In this document: one piece after another, positions 1-13,728 of the stretch
How the letters are laid out: each line of letters begins with the position of its first letter
Position numbering within the stretch: position 1 is the stretch's first letter
Source of the DNA: Xestospongia bergquistia
Taxonomy: Eukaryota; Porifera; Demospongiae; Haplosclerida; Petrosiidae
Length of the DNA: 64,000 nt
Direction: 5' to 3'
NCBI GenBank assembly: GCA_963965975.1
Contig: OZ014421.1
Span: forward strand, 4,019,001 to 4,083,000
Made by a program: the position numbers and the translations under genes
The notes under the pieces: model-generated
Databases searched by the model: none
Seen by the model: the letters and a program-made list of their open reading frames with translations, nothing else
What the model was told of the DNA's origin: nothing

Positions 1-85
1 AAGTAATGTTGTCTTAAGATTTCTAGTAAACACTATTACAAGCTCATACTGATACAAAATAAAGACAATGGGGGTAAAAATGTTT

Positions 86-246
86 GTACTAAATTAGCTT
101 TGTAGCCAAGCTTTCGCAATAGAAAAGAGCCTGGTAACTACTGTTTGCGTGTCAATGTGATGTCAATAATTACGCGAAAGCACAAGTAGTAATGACCAGG
201 GTTTCTTTTCTATCGCAAAAGTGTGGGTACGAGGATAGTACTAAAT
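86..246. mobile_element. Satellite-borne MITE copy 1 (143 bp, 9-bp target duplication)
   Basis: The element body is 95-237. It starts TAGCTTTGTAGCC and ends with the inverted counterpart GGTACGAGGATA. The arms can pair over roughly 45 bp: AGCTTTCGCAATAGAAAAG on the left matches the complement of CTTTTCTATCGCAAAAGT on the right, so the element folds into a hairpin. It is flanked on both sides by GTACTAAAT (86-94 and 238-246). Monomers without the element show a single GTACTAAAT at the same place, which proves insertion. A 9-bp duplication with long inverted repeats fits a Mutator-type non-autonomous element, but the superfamily is inference. There is no coding capacity. Confidence 0.9.
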
Positions 247-1579
247 AAAAACACTTATCTAATTTTATTGAGACTTGCTACAAAATATACCGGTTACTAA
301 ATTTCAAAGAGATTTACAATAGGTTAGTTAAGACAACAAAAGCACTAAAACTAAGGGCTAAAGCTCACTGAATTTAAAAGTCATGTTAGATATACTACAG
401 CACATGGAGTATTGCTTCTCTGACTGTATTTGTTACTACTGTCTTTTCCTTTTGTTGTAACGAGGAATTTCATTGTTTTGGAATTACTGCAGAGAACACT
501 GTCAAACGACTTCTCCGCATGGAATACAGTTCCTTCTTCTGTTTTGATCCATACTAAAGCACATGAAGTATTGACACTTGACTGTATTTATTTACCCCTG
601 GGCTGTAGCGAGGAACATTATTGTCTTGGATTTACTCCAGAGAACACTGTCAAATGACTTCCCTGCATGGAATACAGTTCCTTCTTTTTTGATTTACAGC
701 CCTGCAGAAGTAAAGTCCTGACACATTAATTGCTAAAATGAAGTAATGCAGTCTAAGGTTTCTAGTACAAACCATTACAAGCTGATACTGATACAAAAGT
801 AGACACAATAAGTTTAAAGTCAACCTAGATATACTAACGCACATGAAGTATTGACACTTGACTGTATTTATTTACCCTTGGGCTGTAGTGAGGAACATAT
901 ATTGTCTCAGATTTACTGCAGAGAACACTGTCAAATGATTTGGTTGAATGAAATCCAGTTCCTTCTTCTGTCATGCTAAACAGCCCTGCAGAAATAGTCA
1001 TGACTAAGTAGTTGCTAAAATGAAGTGATGCTGTCTAATATTTCTAGTACAAACCTTTACAAGCTGATACTGATACAAAAGCACACACAATGGGAGTAAA
1101 AACCCTTTTTAAAACACTTGACTAATATTGTTCAGACTTGCTACATTGTACTAAATTTACTGGTTATTAAAGTGTATATATTACACAGACAAGGAAAGGT
1201 GAGATAATAGTTTTAAAATGACTTATTACAGGCTTAGCTAAAGATAACAAATGCACTAAAACTAAGGGCTAAAGCTCATTCAATTTAAAGTCAAGCTAGA
1301 TATACTAACACAAATGAAGTATTGATACTCTGACTCTATTTATTTGCCCATGGGCTGTAGCGAGAAACATTAGTGTCTCGGATTTACTGTAGGGACACTG
1401 TCAAATCATTTAGTGAATGCAATCCACTTCCTTCTTCTGTCTTGCTAAAAAGCCCTGCAGAAATAAAGTCGTGACTCATTGCTTGCTAAAAGGAAGTAAT
1501 GCTGTCTTAAGATTTCTAGTATAAACTATCACAAGATCATACTAATACAAAAATAAAGACAATGGGGGTAAAAAGGCTT

Positions 1580-1740
1580 GTACTAAATTAGCCTTGTAGC
1601 CAAGCTTTCGCAATAGAAAAGAGCCTGGTAACTACTGTTTGCGTGTCAATATGATGTCAATAATTACCCGAAAGCACAAGTAGTAATGACCAGGGTTTCT
1701 TTTCTATCGCAAAAGTGTGGGTACGAGGCTAGTACTAAAA
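1580..1740. mobile_element. Satellite-borne MITE copy 2
   Basis: Body 1589-1731, 143 bp. The right flank has drifted to GTACTAAAA, a variant shared with copies 4 and 17. Confidence 0.88.
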
Positions 1741-2324
1741 AAAAAACTCGTCCAATTTTATTGAGACTTGCTACAAAATATACTGGTTACTAAATTTCAA
1801 AAAGATTAACGATACGTTAGTTAAGATAACAAATGCACTAAAACTAAGAGCTAAAGCTTACTGAATTTAAAAGTCATGTTAGATATACTACAGCACATGG
1901 AGTATTGCTTCTCTGACTGTATTTGTTACTACTGTCTTTCCCTTTTGTTGTAACGAGGAATTTCATTGTCTTGGAATTACTGCAGAGAACACTGTCAAAT
2001 GACTTCCCAGCATGGAATACAGTTCCTTCTTCTGTTTTGATCCATACTAAAGCACATGAAGTATTGACACTTGACTGTATTTATTTACCATCGGGCTGTA
2101 GCGAGGAACATTATTGTCTTGAATTTACTGCAGAGAATACTTTCAAACGACTTCCCAGCATGGAATACAGTTCCCTCTTCTGTTTTTGATCTACAGCCCT
2201 GTAGAAATAAAGTCATGACTCATTGCTTGCTAAAAGGAAGTAATGCTGTCTTAATATTTCTAGTACAAACCTTTTACAAGCTCATACTGATACAAAAATA
2301 AAGACAATGGGGGTAAAAAGGCTT

Positions 2325-2485
2325 GTACTAAATTAGCCTTGTAGCCAAACTTTCGCAATAGAAAAGAGCCTGGTAACTACTGTTTGCGTGTCAATGTGAT
2401 GTCAATAATTACGCGAAAGCACAGGCAGTAATGACCAGGGTTTCTTTTCTATCACAAAAGTCTGGGTACGAGGCTAGTACTGAAT
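2325..2485. mobile_element. Satellite-borne MITE copy 3
   Basis: Body 2334-2476, 143 bp. The right flank reads GTACTGAAT. The variants CACAGGCAGTAATG and TATCACAAAAG are shared with copy 5 and with the fragment at 3,571. Confidence 0.88.
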
Positions 2486-3565
2486 AAAAACACTCGTCCA
2501 ATTTTATTGAGACTTGCTACAAAATATACCAGTTACTAAATTTCAAAAAGATTTACGATAGGTTAGTTAAGATAACAAATGCACTAAAACTAAGGGCTAA
2601 AGCTTACTGAATTTAAAAGTCATGTTAGATATACTATAGCACATGGAGTACTACTTCTCTGACTGTATTTGTTACTACTGTCTTTCCCTTTGGTTGTAAC
2701 AAGGAATTTCATTGTCTTGGAATTACTGCAGAGAACACTGTCAAATGACTTCCCTGCATGGAATACAGTTCCTTCTTCTGTTTTGATCTACAGCCCTGCA
2801 GAAGTAAAGTCCTGACACATTCATTGCTAAAATGAAGTAATGCAGTCTAAGATTTCTAGTACAAACCATTACAAGCTGATACTGATACAAAAGTAGACAC
2901 AATAAGTTGAAAGTCAAGCTAGATATACTAACGCACATGATGTATTGACACTTGACTGTATTTACTTACCCTTGGGCTATAGTGAGGAAGATATATTGTC
3001 TCAGATTTACCGTAGAGAACACTGTCAAATGACTTGGTTGAATGAAATCCAGTTCCTTCTTCTGTCTAGCTAAACAGCCCTGCAGAAATAAAGTCGTGAC
3101 TCATTGCTTGCTAAAAGGAAGTAGCGCTGCCTAAGATTTCTAGTACACAATAAGTTTAAAGTCAAGCTAGAAATACTAACACACATGAAGTACTGACACT
3201 TGACTGTATTTATTTACCCTTGTCTGTAGTGAGGAAAATATATTATCTCGGATTTACTGCAGAGAACACTGTCAAATGATTTGATTGAATGAAAATCAGT
3301 TCCTTCTTCAGTCTTGCTAAAATGCCCTGCAGAAATAAAGTCATGACTAATTAGTTGCTAAAATGAAGTAATGCTGTCTAAGATTTCTAGTACAAACCTT
3401 TACAAGCTGATACTGATACAAAAGCAGACACAATGGGAGTAAAAAGCCTTTTAAAAACACTTGACTAATATTATTCAGACTTGCTACATTGTACTAAATA
3501 TACTGGTTATTAAAGTGTATATATTACACAGACAAGGAAAGGTGAGATATATGTTTTAAAATGAA

Positions 3566-3640
3566 TTATGAAAGCACAGGCAGTAATGACAAGGGTTTCT
3601 TTTCTATCACAAAAGTCTGGGTACGAGGCTAGTACTGAAT
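3566..3640. mobile_element. MITE fragment (right part only) at a recombinant junction
   Basis: Only the right part is present (about 3571-3631), joined directly to satellite text that normally lies about 90 bp after the MITE site (ATGTTTTAAAATGA). The right flank GTACTGAAT is intact. The left half and its target-site copy are missing. Confidence 0.85.
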
Positions 3641-4828
3641 AAAAACACTCGTCCAATTTTATTGAGACTTGCTGCAAAATATACCAGTTACTAAATTTCA
3701 AAAAGATTTACGATAGGTTAGTTAAGATAACAAATGCACTAAAACTAAGAGCTAAAGCTTACTGAATTTAAAAGTCATGTTTGATATACTATAGCACATG
3801 GAGTACTGTTTCTCTGACTGTATTTGTTACTACTGTCTTTCCCCTTGGTTGTAACAAGGAATTTCATTGTCTTGGAATTACTGCAGAGAACACTGTCAAA
3901 TGACATCCCTGCATGGAATACAGTTCCTTCTTCTGTTTTGATCTACAGCCCTGCAGAAGTAAAGTCCTGACACATTCATTGCTAAAATGAAGTAATGCAG
4001 TCTAAGGTTTCTAGTACAAACCATTACAAGCTGATACTGATACAAAAGTAGACACAATAAGTTTAAAGTCAACCTAGATATATTAACGCACATGAAGTAT
4101 TGACACTTGACTGTATTTATTTACCCTTGGGCTGTAGTGAGGAACATATATTGTCTCGGATTTACTGCAGAGAACACTGTCAAATGATTTGGTTGAATGA
4201 AATCCAGTTCCTTCTTCTGTCTTGCTAAACAGCCCTGCAGAAATAGTCATGACTAAGTAGTTGCTAAAATGAAGTGATGCTGTCTAATATTTCTAGTACA
4301 AACCTTTACAAGCTGATACTGATACAAAAGCACACACAATGGGAGTAAAAAGCCTTTTTAAAACACTTGAATAATATTGTTCAGACTTGCTACATTGTAC
4401 TAAATATACTGGTTATTAAAGTGTTATTATTACACAGACAAGGAAAGTTGAGATAATAGTTTTAAAATGACTTATTACAGGCTTAGTTAAAAATAACAAA
4501 TGCACTAAAACTAAGGGCTAAAGCTCATTCAATTTAAAGTCAAGCTAGATATACTAACACAAATGAAGTATTGATACTCTGACTCTATTTATTTGCCCAT
4601 GGGCTGTAGCGAGAAACATTAGTGTCTCGGATTTACTGTAGGGACACTGTCAAATCATTTAGTGAATGCAATCCACTTCCTTCTTCTGTCTTGCTAAAAA
4701 GCCCTGCAGAAATAAAGTCGTGACTCATTGCTTGCTAAAAGGAAGTAATGCTGTCTTAAGATTTCTAGTATAAACTATCACAAGATCATACTAATACAAA
4801 AATAAAGACAATGGGGGTAAAAAGGCTT

Positions 4829-4989
4829 GTACTAAATTAGCCTTGTAGCCAAGCTTTCGCAATAGAAAAGAGCCTGGTAACTACTGTTTGCGTGTCAATA
4901 TGATGTCAATAATTACCCGAAAGCACAAGTAGTAATGACCAGGGTTTCTTTTCTATCGCAAAAGTGTGGGTACGAGGCTAGTACTAAAA
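4829..4989. mobile_element. Satellite-borne MITE copy 4
   Basis: Body 4838-4980, 143 bp. It is the 3,249-bp-offset partner of copy 2, with the same right-flank variant. Confidence 0.88.
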
Positions 4990-5573
4990 AAAAAACTCGT
5001 CCAATTTTATTGAGACTTGCTACAAAATATACCGGTTACTAAATTTCAAAAAGATTAACGATACGTTAGTTAAGATAATAAATGCACTAAAACTAAGAGC
5101 TAAAGCTTACTGAATTTAAAAGTCATGTTAGATATACTACAGCACATGGAGTATTGCTTCTCTGACTGTATTTGTTACTACTGTCTTTCCCTTTTGTTGT
5201 AACGAGGAATTTCATTGTCTTGGAATTACTGCAGAGAACACTGTCAAATGACTTCCCAGCATGGAATACAGTTCCTTCTTCTGTTTTGATCCATACTAAA
5301 GCACATGAAGTATTGACACTTGACTGTATTTATTTACCATCGGGCTGTAGCGAGGAACATTATTGTCTTGAATTTACTGCAGAGAATACTTTCAAACGAC
5401 TTCCCAGCATGGAATACAGTTCCCTCTTCTGTTTTTGATCTACAGCCCTGTAGAAATAAAGTCATGACTCATTGCTTGCTAAAAGGAAGTAATGCTGTCT
5501 TAAGATTTCTAGTACAAACCTTTTACAAGCTCATACTGATACAAAAATAAAGACAATGGGGGTAAAAAGGCTT

Positions 5574-5734
5574 GTACTAAATTAGCCTTGTAGCCAAACT
5601 TTCGCAATAGAAAAGAGCCTGGTAACTACTGTTTGCGTGTCAATGTGATGTCAATAATTACGCGAAAGCACAGGCAGTAATGACCAGGGTTTCTTTTCTA
5701 TCACAAAAGTCTGGGTACGAGGCTAGTACTGAAT
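5574..5734. mobile_element. Satellite-borne MITE copy 5
   Basis: Body 5583-5725, 143 bp. It is the 3,249-bp-offset partner of copy 3. Confidence 0.88.
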
Positions 5735-6918
5735 AAAAACACTCGTCCAATTTTATTGAGACTTGCTACAAAATATACCAGTTACTAAATTTCAAAAAGA
5801 TTTACGATAGGTTAGTTAAGATAACAAATGCACTAAAACTAAGGGCTAAAGCTTACTGAATTTAAAAGTCATGTTAGATATACTATAGCACATGGAGTAC
5901 TACTTCTCTGACTGTATTTGTTACTACTGTCTTTCCCTTTGGTTGAAACAAGGAATTTCATTGTCTTGGAATTACTGCAGAGAACACTGTCAAATGACTT
6001 CCCTGCATGGAATACAGTTCCTTCTTCTGTTTTGATCTACAGCCCTGCAGAAGTAAAGTCCTGACACATTCATTGCTAAAATGAAGTAATGCAGTCTAAG
6101 ATTTCTAGTACAAACCATTACAAGCTGATACTGATACAAAAGTAGACACAATAAGTTGAAAGTCAAGCTAGATATACTAACGCACATGATGTATTGACAC
6201 TTGACTGTATTTACTTACCCTTGGGCTATAGTGAGGAAGATATATTGTCTCAGACTTACCGTAGAGAACACTGTCAAATGACTTGGTTGAATGAAATCCA
6301 GTTCCTTCTTCTGTCTTGCTAAACAGCCCAGCAGAAAAAGTCATGTCTAATTAGTTGCTAAAATGAAATAATGCTGTCTAAGATTTCTAGTACAAACGTT
6401 TACAAGCTGATACTGATACAAAAGCAGATACATTGGGGGTAAAAAGCCTTTAAAAACACTTGACTAATATTATTCAGACTTGCTACATTGTACTAAATAT
6501 ACTGGTTATTAAAGTGTACATTACACAGACAAGGAAAAGTGATATATATGTTTTAAAATGACTTATCACAGCTTAGTTAAAGATAACAAATGCACTAAAA
6601 CAAAGGGTTAAAGCTCATTGAATTTAAAGTCAAGCTAGATATACTAACACATTTGAAGTATTGATACTCTGACTCTATTTATTTACCCAAGGGCTGTAGC
6701 GAGAAACGCTAGTGTCTCCAACTTACTGCAGGGACAATGTCAAATAACTTAGCTGAATGCAATCCAGTTCCTTCTTCTTTTTTGCTAAAAAGCCCTGCAG
6801 AAATAAAGTCGTGACTCATTGCTTGCAAAAAGGAAGTGATGCAGTCTAAGGTTTCTAGTACAAACTATTACAAGCTCATACTGATACAAAAATAAAGACA
6901 ATGGGGGTAAAAAGGCTT

Positions 6919-7079
6919 GTACTAAATTAGCATTGTAGCCAAGCTTTCGCAATAGAAATGAGCCTGGTAACTACTGTTTGCGTGTCAATGGGATGTCAAT
7001 AATTACGCGAAAGCACAAGCAGTAATGACCAGGGTTTCTTTTCTATCGAAAAGGTCTGGGTACGAGGCTAGTACTAAAT
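6919..7079. mobile_element. Satellite-borne MITE copy 6
   Basis: Body 6928-7070. It has the variant TATCGAAAAGGTC, also seen in copy 13. Confidence 0.88.
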
Positions 7080-8213
7080 AAAAACACTCGTCCAATTTTA
7101 TTGAGACTTGCTACAAAATATACCGGTTACTAAATTTCAAAAAGATTTACGATAGGTTAGTTAAAACGCACTAAAACTAAGGGCTAAAGCTCACTGAATT
7201 TAAAAGTGATGTCAGATATACTACAGCACTGCTTCTGTGACTGTATTTGTTACTATTGTCTTTTCCTTTTGTTGTAACGAGGAATTTCATTGTTTTGGAA
7301 TTACTGCAGAGAACACTGTCAAATGACTTCTCCGCATGGAATACAGTTCCTTCTTCTGTTTTGATCCATACTAAAGCACATGAAGTATTGACACTTGACT
7401 GTATTTATTTACCCCTGGGCTGTAGCGAGGTCTTGGATTTACTGCAGAGAACACTGTCGAATGACTTCCCTGCATGGAATACAGTTCCTTCTTCTGTTTT
7501 TGATCCACAGCCCTGCAGAAGTAAAGTCCTGAAACATTGATTGCTAAAATGAAGTAATGCTGTCTAAAGTTTCTAGTACAAACCATTACAAGCTGATACT
7601 GATACAAAAGTAGACACAATAAGATTAAAGTCAAGCTAGATATACTAACGCACATGAAGTATTGACACTTGACTGTATTTATTTACCCTTGGGCTGTAGT
7701 GAGGAACATATAATGTCATATAATGGGGGTAAAAAGCCTTTTAAAAACACTTGACTAATATTATTCAGACTTGCTACATTGTACTAAATATACTGGTTAT
7801 TAAAGAGTATACATTACACAGACAAGAAAAGGTGAGATATATGTTTTAAAATGCTTTATTACACGCTTAATTAAAGATAACAAATGCACTAAAACTAAGG
7901 GTTAAAGCTCATTCAATTTAAAGTCAAGCTAGATATACTAACACAAATGAAGTATTGATACTCTGACTCTATTTATTTGCCCATGGGCTGTAGCGAGAAA
8001 CATTAGTGTCTCGGATTTACTACAGGGACACTGTCAAATCACTTAGCTGAATGCAATCCAGTTCCTTCTTCTGTCTTGCTAAAAAGCCCTGCAGAAATAA
8101 AGTCGTGACTCATTACTTGTTAAAAGGAAGTAATGCTCTCTTAAGATTTCTAGTAAACACTATTACAAGCTCATACTGATACAAAAATAAAGACAATAGG
8201 GGTAAAAAGGCTT

Positions 8214-8374
8214 GTACTAAATTAGCTTTGTAGCCAAGCTTTCGCAATAGAAAAGACCCTGGTAACTACTGTTTGCGTGTCAATGTGAAGTTAATAATTA
8301 TGTGAAAGCACAAGCAGTAATGACCAGGGTTTCTTTTCTATCGCAAAAGTCTGGGTACGAGGCTAGTACTAAAT
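8214..8374. mobile_element. Satellite-borne MITE copy 7
   Basis: Body 8223-8365, with both GTACTAAAT flanks intact. Confidence 0.88.
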
Positions 8375-9414
8375 AAAAACACTCGTCCAATTTTATTGAG
8401 ACTTGCTACAAAATATACCGGTTACTAAATTTCAAAAAGATTTACGATAGGTTAGTTAAGATAACAAACGGACTAAAACTAAGGGCTAAAGCTTACTGAA
8501 TTTAAAAGTCATGTTAGATATACTACAGCACATGGAGTACTGCTTCTCTTACTGTATTTGTTACTACTGTCTTTTCCTTTGGTTGTAACAAGGAATTTAA
8601 TCGTCTTGGAATTACTGCAGAGAACACTGTCAAATGACTTCCCCGCATGGAACGCAGATGCTTCTTCTGTTTTGATCCATACTAAAGCACATGAAGTATT
8701 GACACTTGACTGTATTTATTTACCCTTGGGCTGTAGCGAGAAACATTATTGTCATGGATTTACTGCAGAGAACACTGTCAATGATTTCCTGCATGGAATA
8801 CAGTTCCTTCTTCTGTTTTTGATCTATAGCCCAGCAGAAGTAACGTCCTGAAACATTGATTGCTAAAATGAAGTAATGCAGTCTAAGGTTTCTAGTAGAA
8901 ACAATTGCAAGCTGATACTGATACAAAAGTAGACACAATAAGTTTAAAGTCAAGCTACATATACTAACGCACATGAAGTATTGACACTTGACTGTATTTA
9001 TTTGCCCATGGGCTTTCCACAGACGAGGAATGGTGAGATATATGTTTTAAAATGACTTATTAAAGGCTCAGTTAAAGACAACAAATGCATTAAAACTAAG
9101 GGCTAAAGCTCATTGCATTTAAAGTCAAGCTAGATATACTAACACAAATGAAGTATTGATACTCTGACTCTATTTATTTGCCCATAGGCTGTAGCAAGAA
9201 ACATTAGTGTCTCGGATTTACAGCAGGGACACTGTAAAATCACTTAGCTGAATGCAATCCAGTTCCTTCTTCTGTCTTGCTAAAATGCCCTGCAGAAATA
9301 AAGTCGTGACTCATTGCTTGCTAAAAGGAAGTAATGCTCTCTTAAGATTTCTAGTACAAACTAGTACAAGCTCATACTGATACAAAAATAAAGACAATGG
9401 GGGTAAAAAGGCTT

Positions 9415-9575
9415 ATACTAAATTAGCCTTGCAGCCAAGCTTTCGCAACAGAAAAGAGCCTGGTAACTACTGTTCGCGTGTCAATGTCATGTCAATAATT
9501 ATGCGAAAGCACAAGTAGTAATGACCAGGGTTTCTTTTCTATCGCAAAAGTCTAGGTACGAGGCTAGTACTAAAT
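9415..9575. mobile_element. Satellite-borne MITE copy 8
   Basis: Body 9424-9566. The left flank has drifted to ATACTAAAT. Confidence 0.87.
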
Positions 9576-10913
9576 AAAAACACTCGTCCAATTTTATTGA
9601 GACTTGCAAAAAAACGTACCGGTTACTAAATTTCAAAAAGACTTAAGATACGTTAGTTAAGATAACATACGCACTAAAACTAAGGTCTAAAGCTCACTGA
9701 ATTTAAAAATCATGTTAGATATACTACAGCACATGGAGTACTGCTTCTCTGACTGTATTTGTTACTACTGTCTTTCGCTTTTGTTGTAACGAGGAATTTC
9801 ATTGTCTTGGAATTACTGCAGAGAACATTGTCAAATGACTTCCCAGCATGGAATACAGTTCCTTCTTCTGTTTTGATCCATACTAAAGCACATGAAGTAT
9901 TGACACTTGACTGTATTTATTTACCCTTGGGCAGTATTGAGGAACATTATTGTCTTGGATTTACTGCAGAGAACACTGTCAAATGACTTCCCTGCATGGA
10001 ATACAGTTCCTTCTTCTGTTTTGATCTACAGCCCTGCAGAAGTAAAGTCCTGAAACATTGATTGCTAAAATGAAGTAATGCAGTCTAAGGTTTCTAGTAC
10101 AAACCATTACAAGCTGATACTGATACAAAAGTAGAAACAATAAGTTTAAAGTCAAGCTAAATATACTAACGCACATGAAGTATTGACACTTGACTGTATT
10201 TATTTACCCTTGGGCTGTAGTGAGACACATATATTGTCTCAGATTTACTGCAGAGAACACTGTCAAATGATTTGGTTTAATGAAATCCAGTTCCATCTTC
10301 TGTCTTGCTAAACAGCCCTGCAGAAAAAGTCATGTCTAATTAGTTGCTAAAATGAAGTAATGCTGTCTAAGATTTCTAGTACAAACCTTTACAAGCTGAT
10401 ACTGATACAAAAGCAGATACAATGGGGGTAAAAAGCCTTTTAAAAACACTTGACTAATATTATTCAGACTTGCTACATTGTACTAAATATACTGGTTATT
10501 AAAGTGTATTCATTACACAGACAAGGAAAGGTGATATATATGTTTTAAAATGACTTATTACACGCTTAGTTAAAGATAACAAATACACTAAAACTAAGGG
10601 TTAAAGCTCATTGAATTGAATAAAGTCAAGCTAAATATACTAACATAAATGAAGTATTGATACTCTGACTCTATTTATTTACCCATGGGCTGTAGCGAGA
10701 AACATTAGTGTCTCCGACTTACTGCAGGGACACTGTCAAATCACTTAGCTGAATGCAATCCAGTTCCTTTTATGTCTTGCTAAAAAGCCCTGCAAAAATA
10801 AAGTTGTGACTCATTGCTTGCTAAAAGGAAGTAATGTTGTCTAACATTTCTAGTACAAACTATTATAAGCTCATACTGATACAAAAATAAAGACAATGGG
10901 GGTAAAAATGTTT

Positions 10914-11074
10914 GTACTAAATTAGCCTTGTAGCCAAGCTTTCGCAATAGAAAAGAGCCTGGTAACTACTGTTTGCGTGTCAATGTGATGTCAATAATTA
11001 TGTGAAAGCACAAGCAGTAATGACCAGGGTTTCTTGTCTATCGCAAAAGTCTGGGTACGAGGCTAGTACTAAGT
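10914..11074. mobile_element. Satellite-borne MITE copy 9
   Basis: Body 10923-11065. The variant TTCTTGTCTATCG and right flank GTACTAAGT define a subtype shared with copies 10 and 12. Confidence 0.87.
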
Positions 11075-11656
11075 AAAAACACTCGTCCAATTTATTGAGA
11101 CTTGCTATAAAATATACCGGATACTAAATTTCAAAAAGACTTATGATAGGTTAGTTAAGATAACAAACACACTAAAACTAAGGTCTAAAGTTCACTGAAT
11201 TTAAAAGTCATGTTAGATATACTACAGCACTTGGAGTACTGCTTCTCTGACTGTATTTGTTACTACTTTCTTTCCCTTTTGTTGTAACGAGGAATTTCAT
11301 GGTCTTGGAATTACTGCAGAGAACACTGTCAAATGACTTCCCAGCTTGGAATACAGTTCCTTCTTCTGTTTTGATCCATACTAAAGCACATGAAGTATTG
11401 ACACTTGACTGTATTTATTTACCCTTGGGCTGTAGCGAGGAACATTATTGTCTTGGAATTACTGCAGAGAACACTGTCAAATGACTTCCCTGCATGGAAT
11501 ACAGTTCCTTTTCTGTTTTGATCTACAGCCCTGCAGAAGTGAAGTTCTGAAACATTGATTGCTAAAAGGAAGTAATGCTGTCTTAAGATTTCTAGTACAA
11601 ACCTTTTACAAGCTCATACTGATACAAAAATAAAGACAATGGGGGTAAAAAGGCTT

Positions 11657-11817
11657 GTACTAAATTAGCCTTGTAGCCAAATTTTCGCAATAGAAAAGAG
11701 CCTGGTAACTACTGTTTGCGTGTCAATGTGATGTCAATAATTATGTGAAAGCACAAGCAGTAATGACCAGGGTTTCTTGTCTATCGCAAAAGTTTGGGTA
11801 CGAGGCTAGTACTAAGT
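11657..11817. mobile_element. Satellite-borne MITE copy 10
   Basis: Body 11666-11808, same subtype as copy 9. The start of the satellite unit is duplicated with it. Confidence 0.87.
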
Positions 11818-12697
11818 AAAAACACTCGTCCAATTTATTGAGACTTGCTATAAAATATACCGGATACTAAATTTCAAAAAGACTTACGATAGGTTAGTTA
11901 AGATAACAAACACACTAAAACTAAGGTCTAAAGTTCACTGAATTTAAAAGTCATGTTAGATATACTACAGCACTTGGAGTAATGACACTTGACTGTATTT
12001 ATTTACCCTTGGGCTGTAGTGAGGAACATATATTGTCTCAGATTTACTGCAGAGAACACTGTCAAATGATTTGGTTGAATGAAATACAGTTCCTTCTTCT
12101 GTCTTGTTAAACAGCCCTGCAGAAATAGTCATGACTAAGTAGTTGCTAAAATGAAGTAATGCTGTCTAAGATTTCTAGTACAAACATTTACAAGCTGATA
12201 CTGATACAAAAGCAGACACAATGGGACTAAAAAGCCTTTTAAAACACTTGACTAATATTATTCAGACTTGCTACATTGTACTAAATATACTGGTTATTAA
12301 AGTGTATATATTACACAGACAAGTAAAGGTGAGATATATGTTTTAAAATGACTTATTACAAGCTTATTAAAGATAACAAATACACTAAAACTAAGGGCTA
12401 AAGTTCATTGAACTTAAAGTTAAGCTAGATATACTAACACAAATGAGTATTGATACTCTGACTCTATTTATTTGCCCATGGGCTGTAGCCAGAAACATTA
12501 GTGTCTCTGATTTACTGTAGGGACACTGTCAAATCACTTAGCTGAATGCAATCCTGTTCCTTCTTAAAAGCCCTGCAGAAATAATGTCGTGACTCATTGC
12601 TTGCTAAAAGGAAGTAATTTTGTCTTAAGATTTCTAGTACAAACTATTACAAGCTCATACTGATACAAAAATAAAGACAATGGGGGTAAAAAGGCTT

Positions 12698-12858
12698 GTA
12701 CTAAATTAGCTTTGAAGCCAAGCTTTCGCAATAGAAAAGAGCCTGGTAACTACTGTTTGCATGTCAATGTGATGTCAATAATTACTCGAAAGCACAAGCA
12801 GTAATGACCAGGGTTTCTTTTCTATCGCAAAAGTCTGGGTACGAGGCTAGTACTAAAT
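12698..12858. mobile_element. Satellite-borne MITE copy 11
   Basis: Body 12707-12849, with both flanks intact. Confidence 0.87.
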
Positions 12859-13728
12859 AAAAACACTCGTCCAATTTTATTGAGACTTGCTACAGAATAT
12901 ACTGGTTACTAAATTTCAAAAAAATTTACAATAGGTTAGTTAAGATAACAAACGTACTAAAACTAAGGGCTAAAGCTCACTGAATTTAAAAGTCATGTTA
13001 GATATACTACAGCACATGGAGTACTGCTTCACTGACTGTATTTGTTACTACTGTCTTTCCCTTTTGTTGTAACGAGTAATTTCATTGTCTTGGAATTACT
13101 GCAGAGAACACTGTCAAATGACTTCTCCGCATGGAATACAGTTCCTTCTTCTGTTTTGATCCATACTAAAGCACATGAAGTATTGACACTTGACTGTATT
13201 TATTTACCCTTGGGCTGTAGCGAGGAACATTATTGTCTTGGATTTACTGCAGAGAACACTGTCAAGTGACTTCCCTGCATGGAATACAGTTCCTTCTTCT
13301 GTTTTTGATCTACAGCCCTGCAGAAGTAAAGTCCTGACACATTCATTGCTAAAATGAAGTAATGCAGGCTAAGGTTTCTAGTACAAACAATTACAAGCTG
13401 ATACTGATACAAAAGTAGTCAAGCTAGATATACTAAAGCACATGAAGTATTGACACTTCACTGTATTTATTTACCCTTGTCTGTAGTGAGGAACATATAT
13501 TGTCTTTTACAGCAGAGAACACTGTCAAATGATTTGGTTGAATGAAATCCAGTTCCTTCTTCTGTGTTGCTAAACAGCCCTGCAGAAATAAAGTCATGAC
13601 TACTTAGTTGCTAAAACGAAGTAATTCTGTCTAAGATTTCTAGTACAAACCTTAAAACACTTGACTAATATTATTCAGACTTGCTACATTGTACTAAATA
13701 TACTGGTTATTAAAGTGTATATGTTACA

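Larger units (their letters stand above)
790..3060. repeat. Long duplicated satellite block, copy 1
   Basis: This block is nearly identical to about 4040-6310. Matching landmarks stay exactly 3,249 bp apart (1923/5172, 2071/5320, 2741/5990), with only scattered substitutions and no net indel between about 1,900 and 2,940. It includes two MITE copies and several truncated monomers. Confidence 0.85.
4040..6310. repeat. Long duplicated satellite block, copy 2
   Basis: Partner of the block at 790-3060. Similarity drops near 6,310, where the next unit has AGCCCAGCAGAAAAAG in place of AGCCCTGCAGAAATAAAG. Confidence 0.85.
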
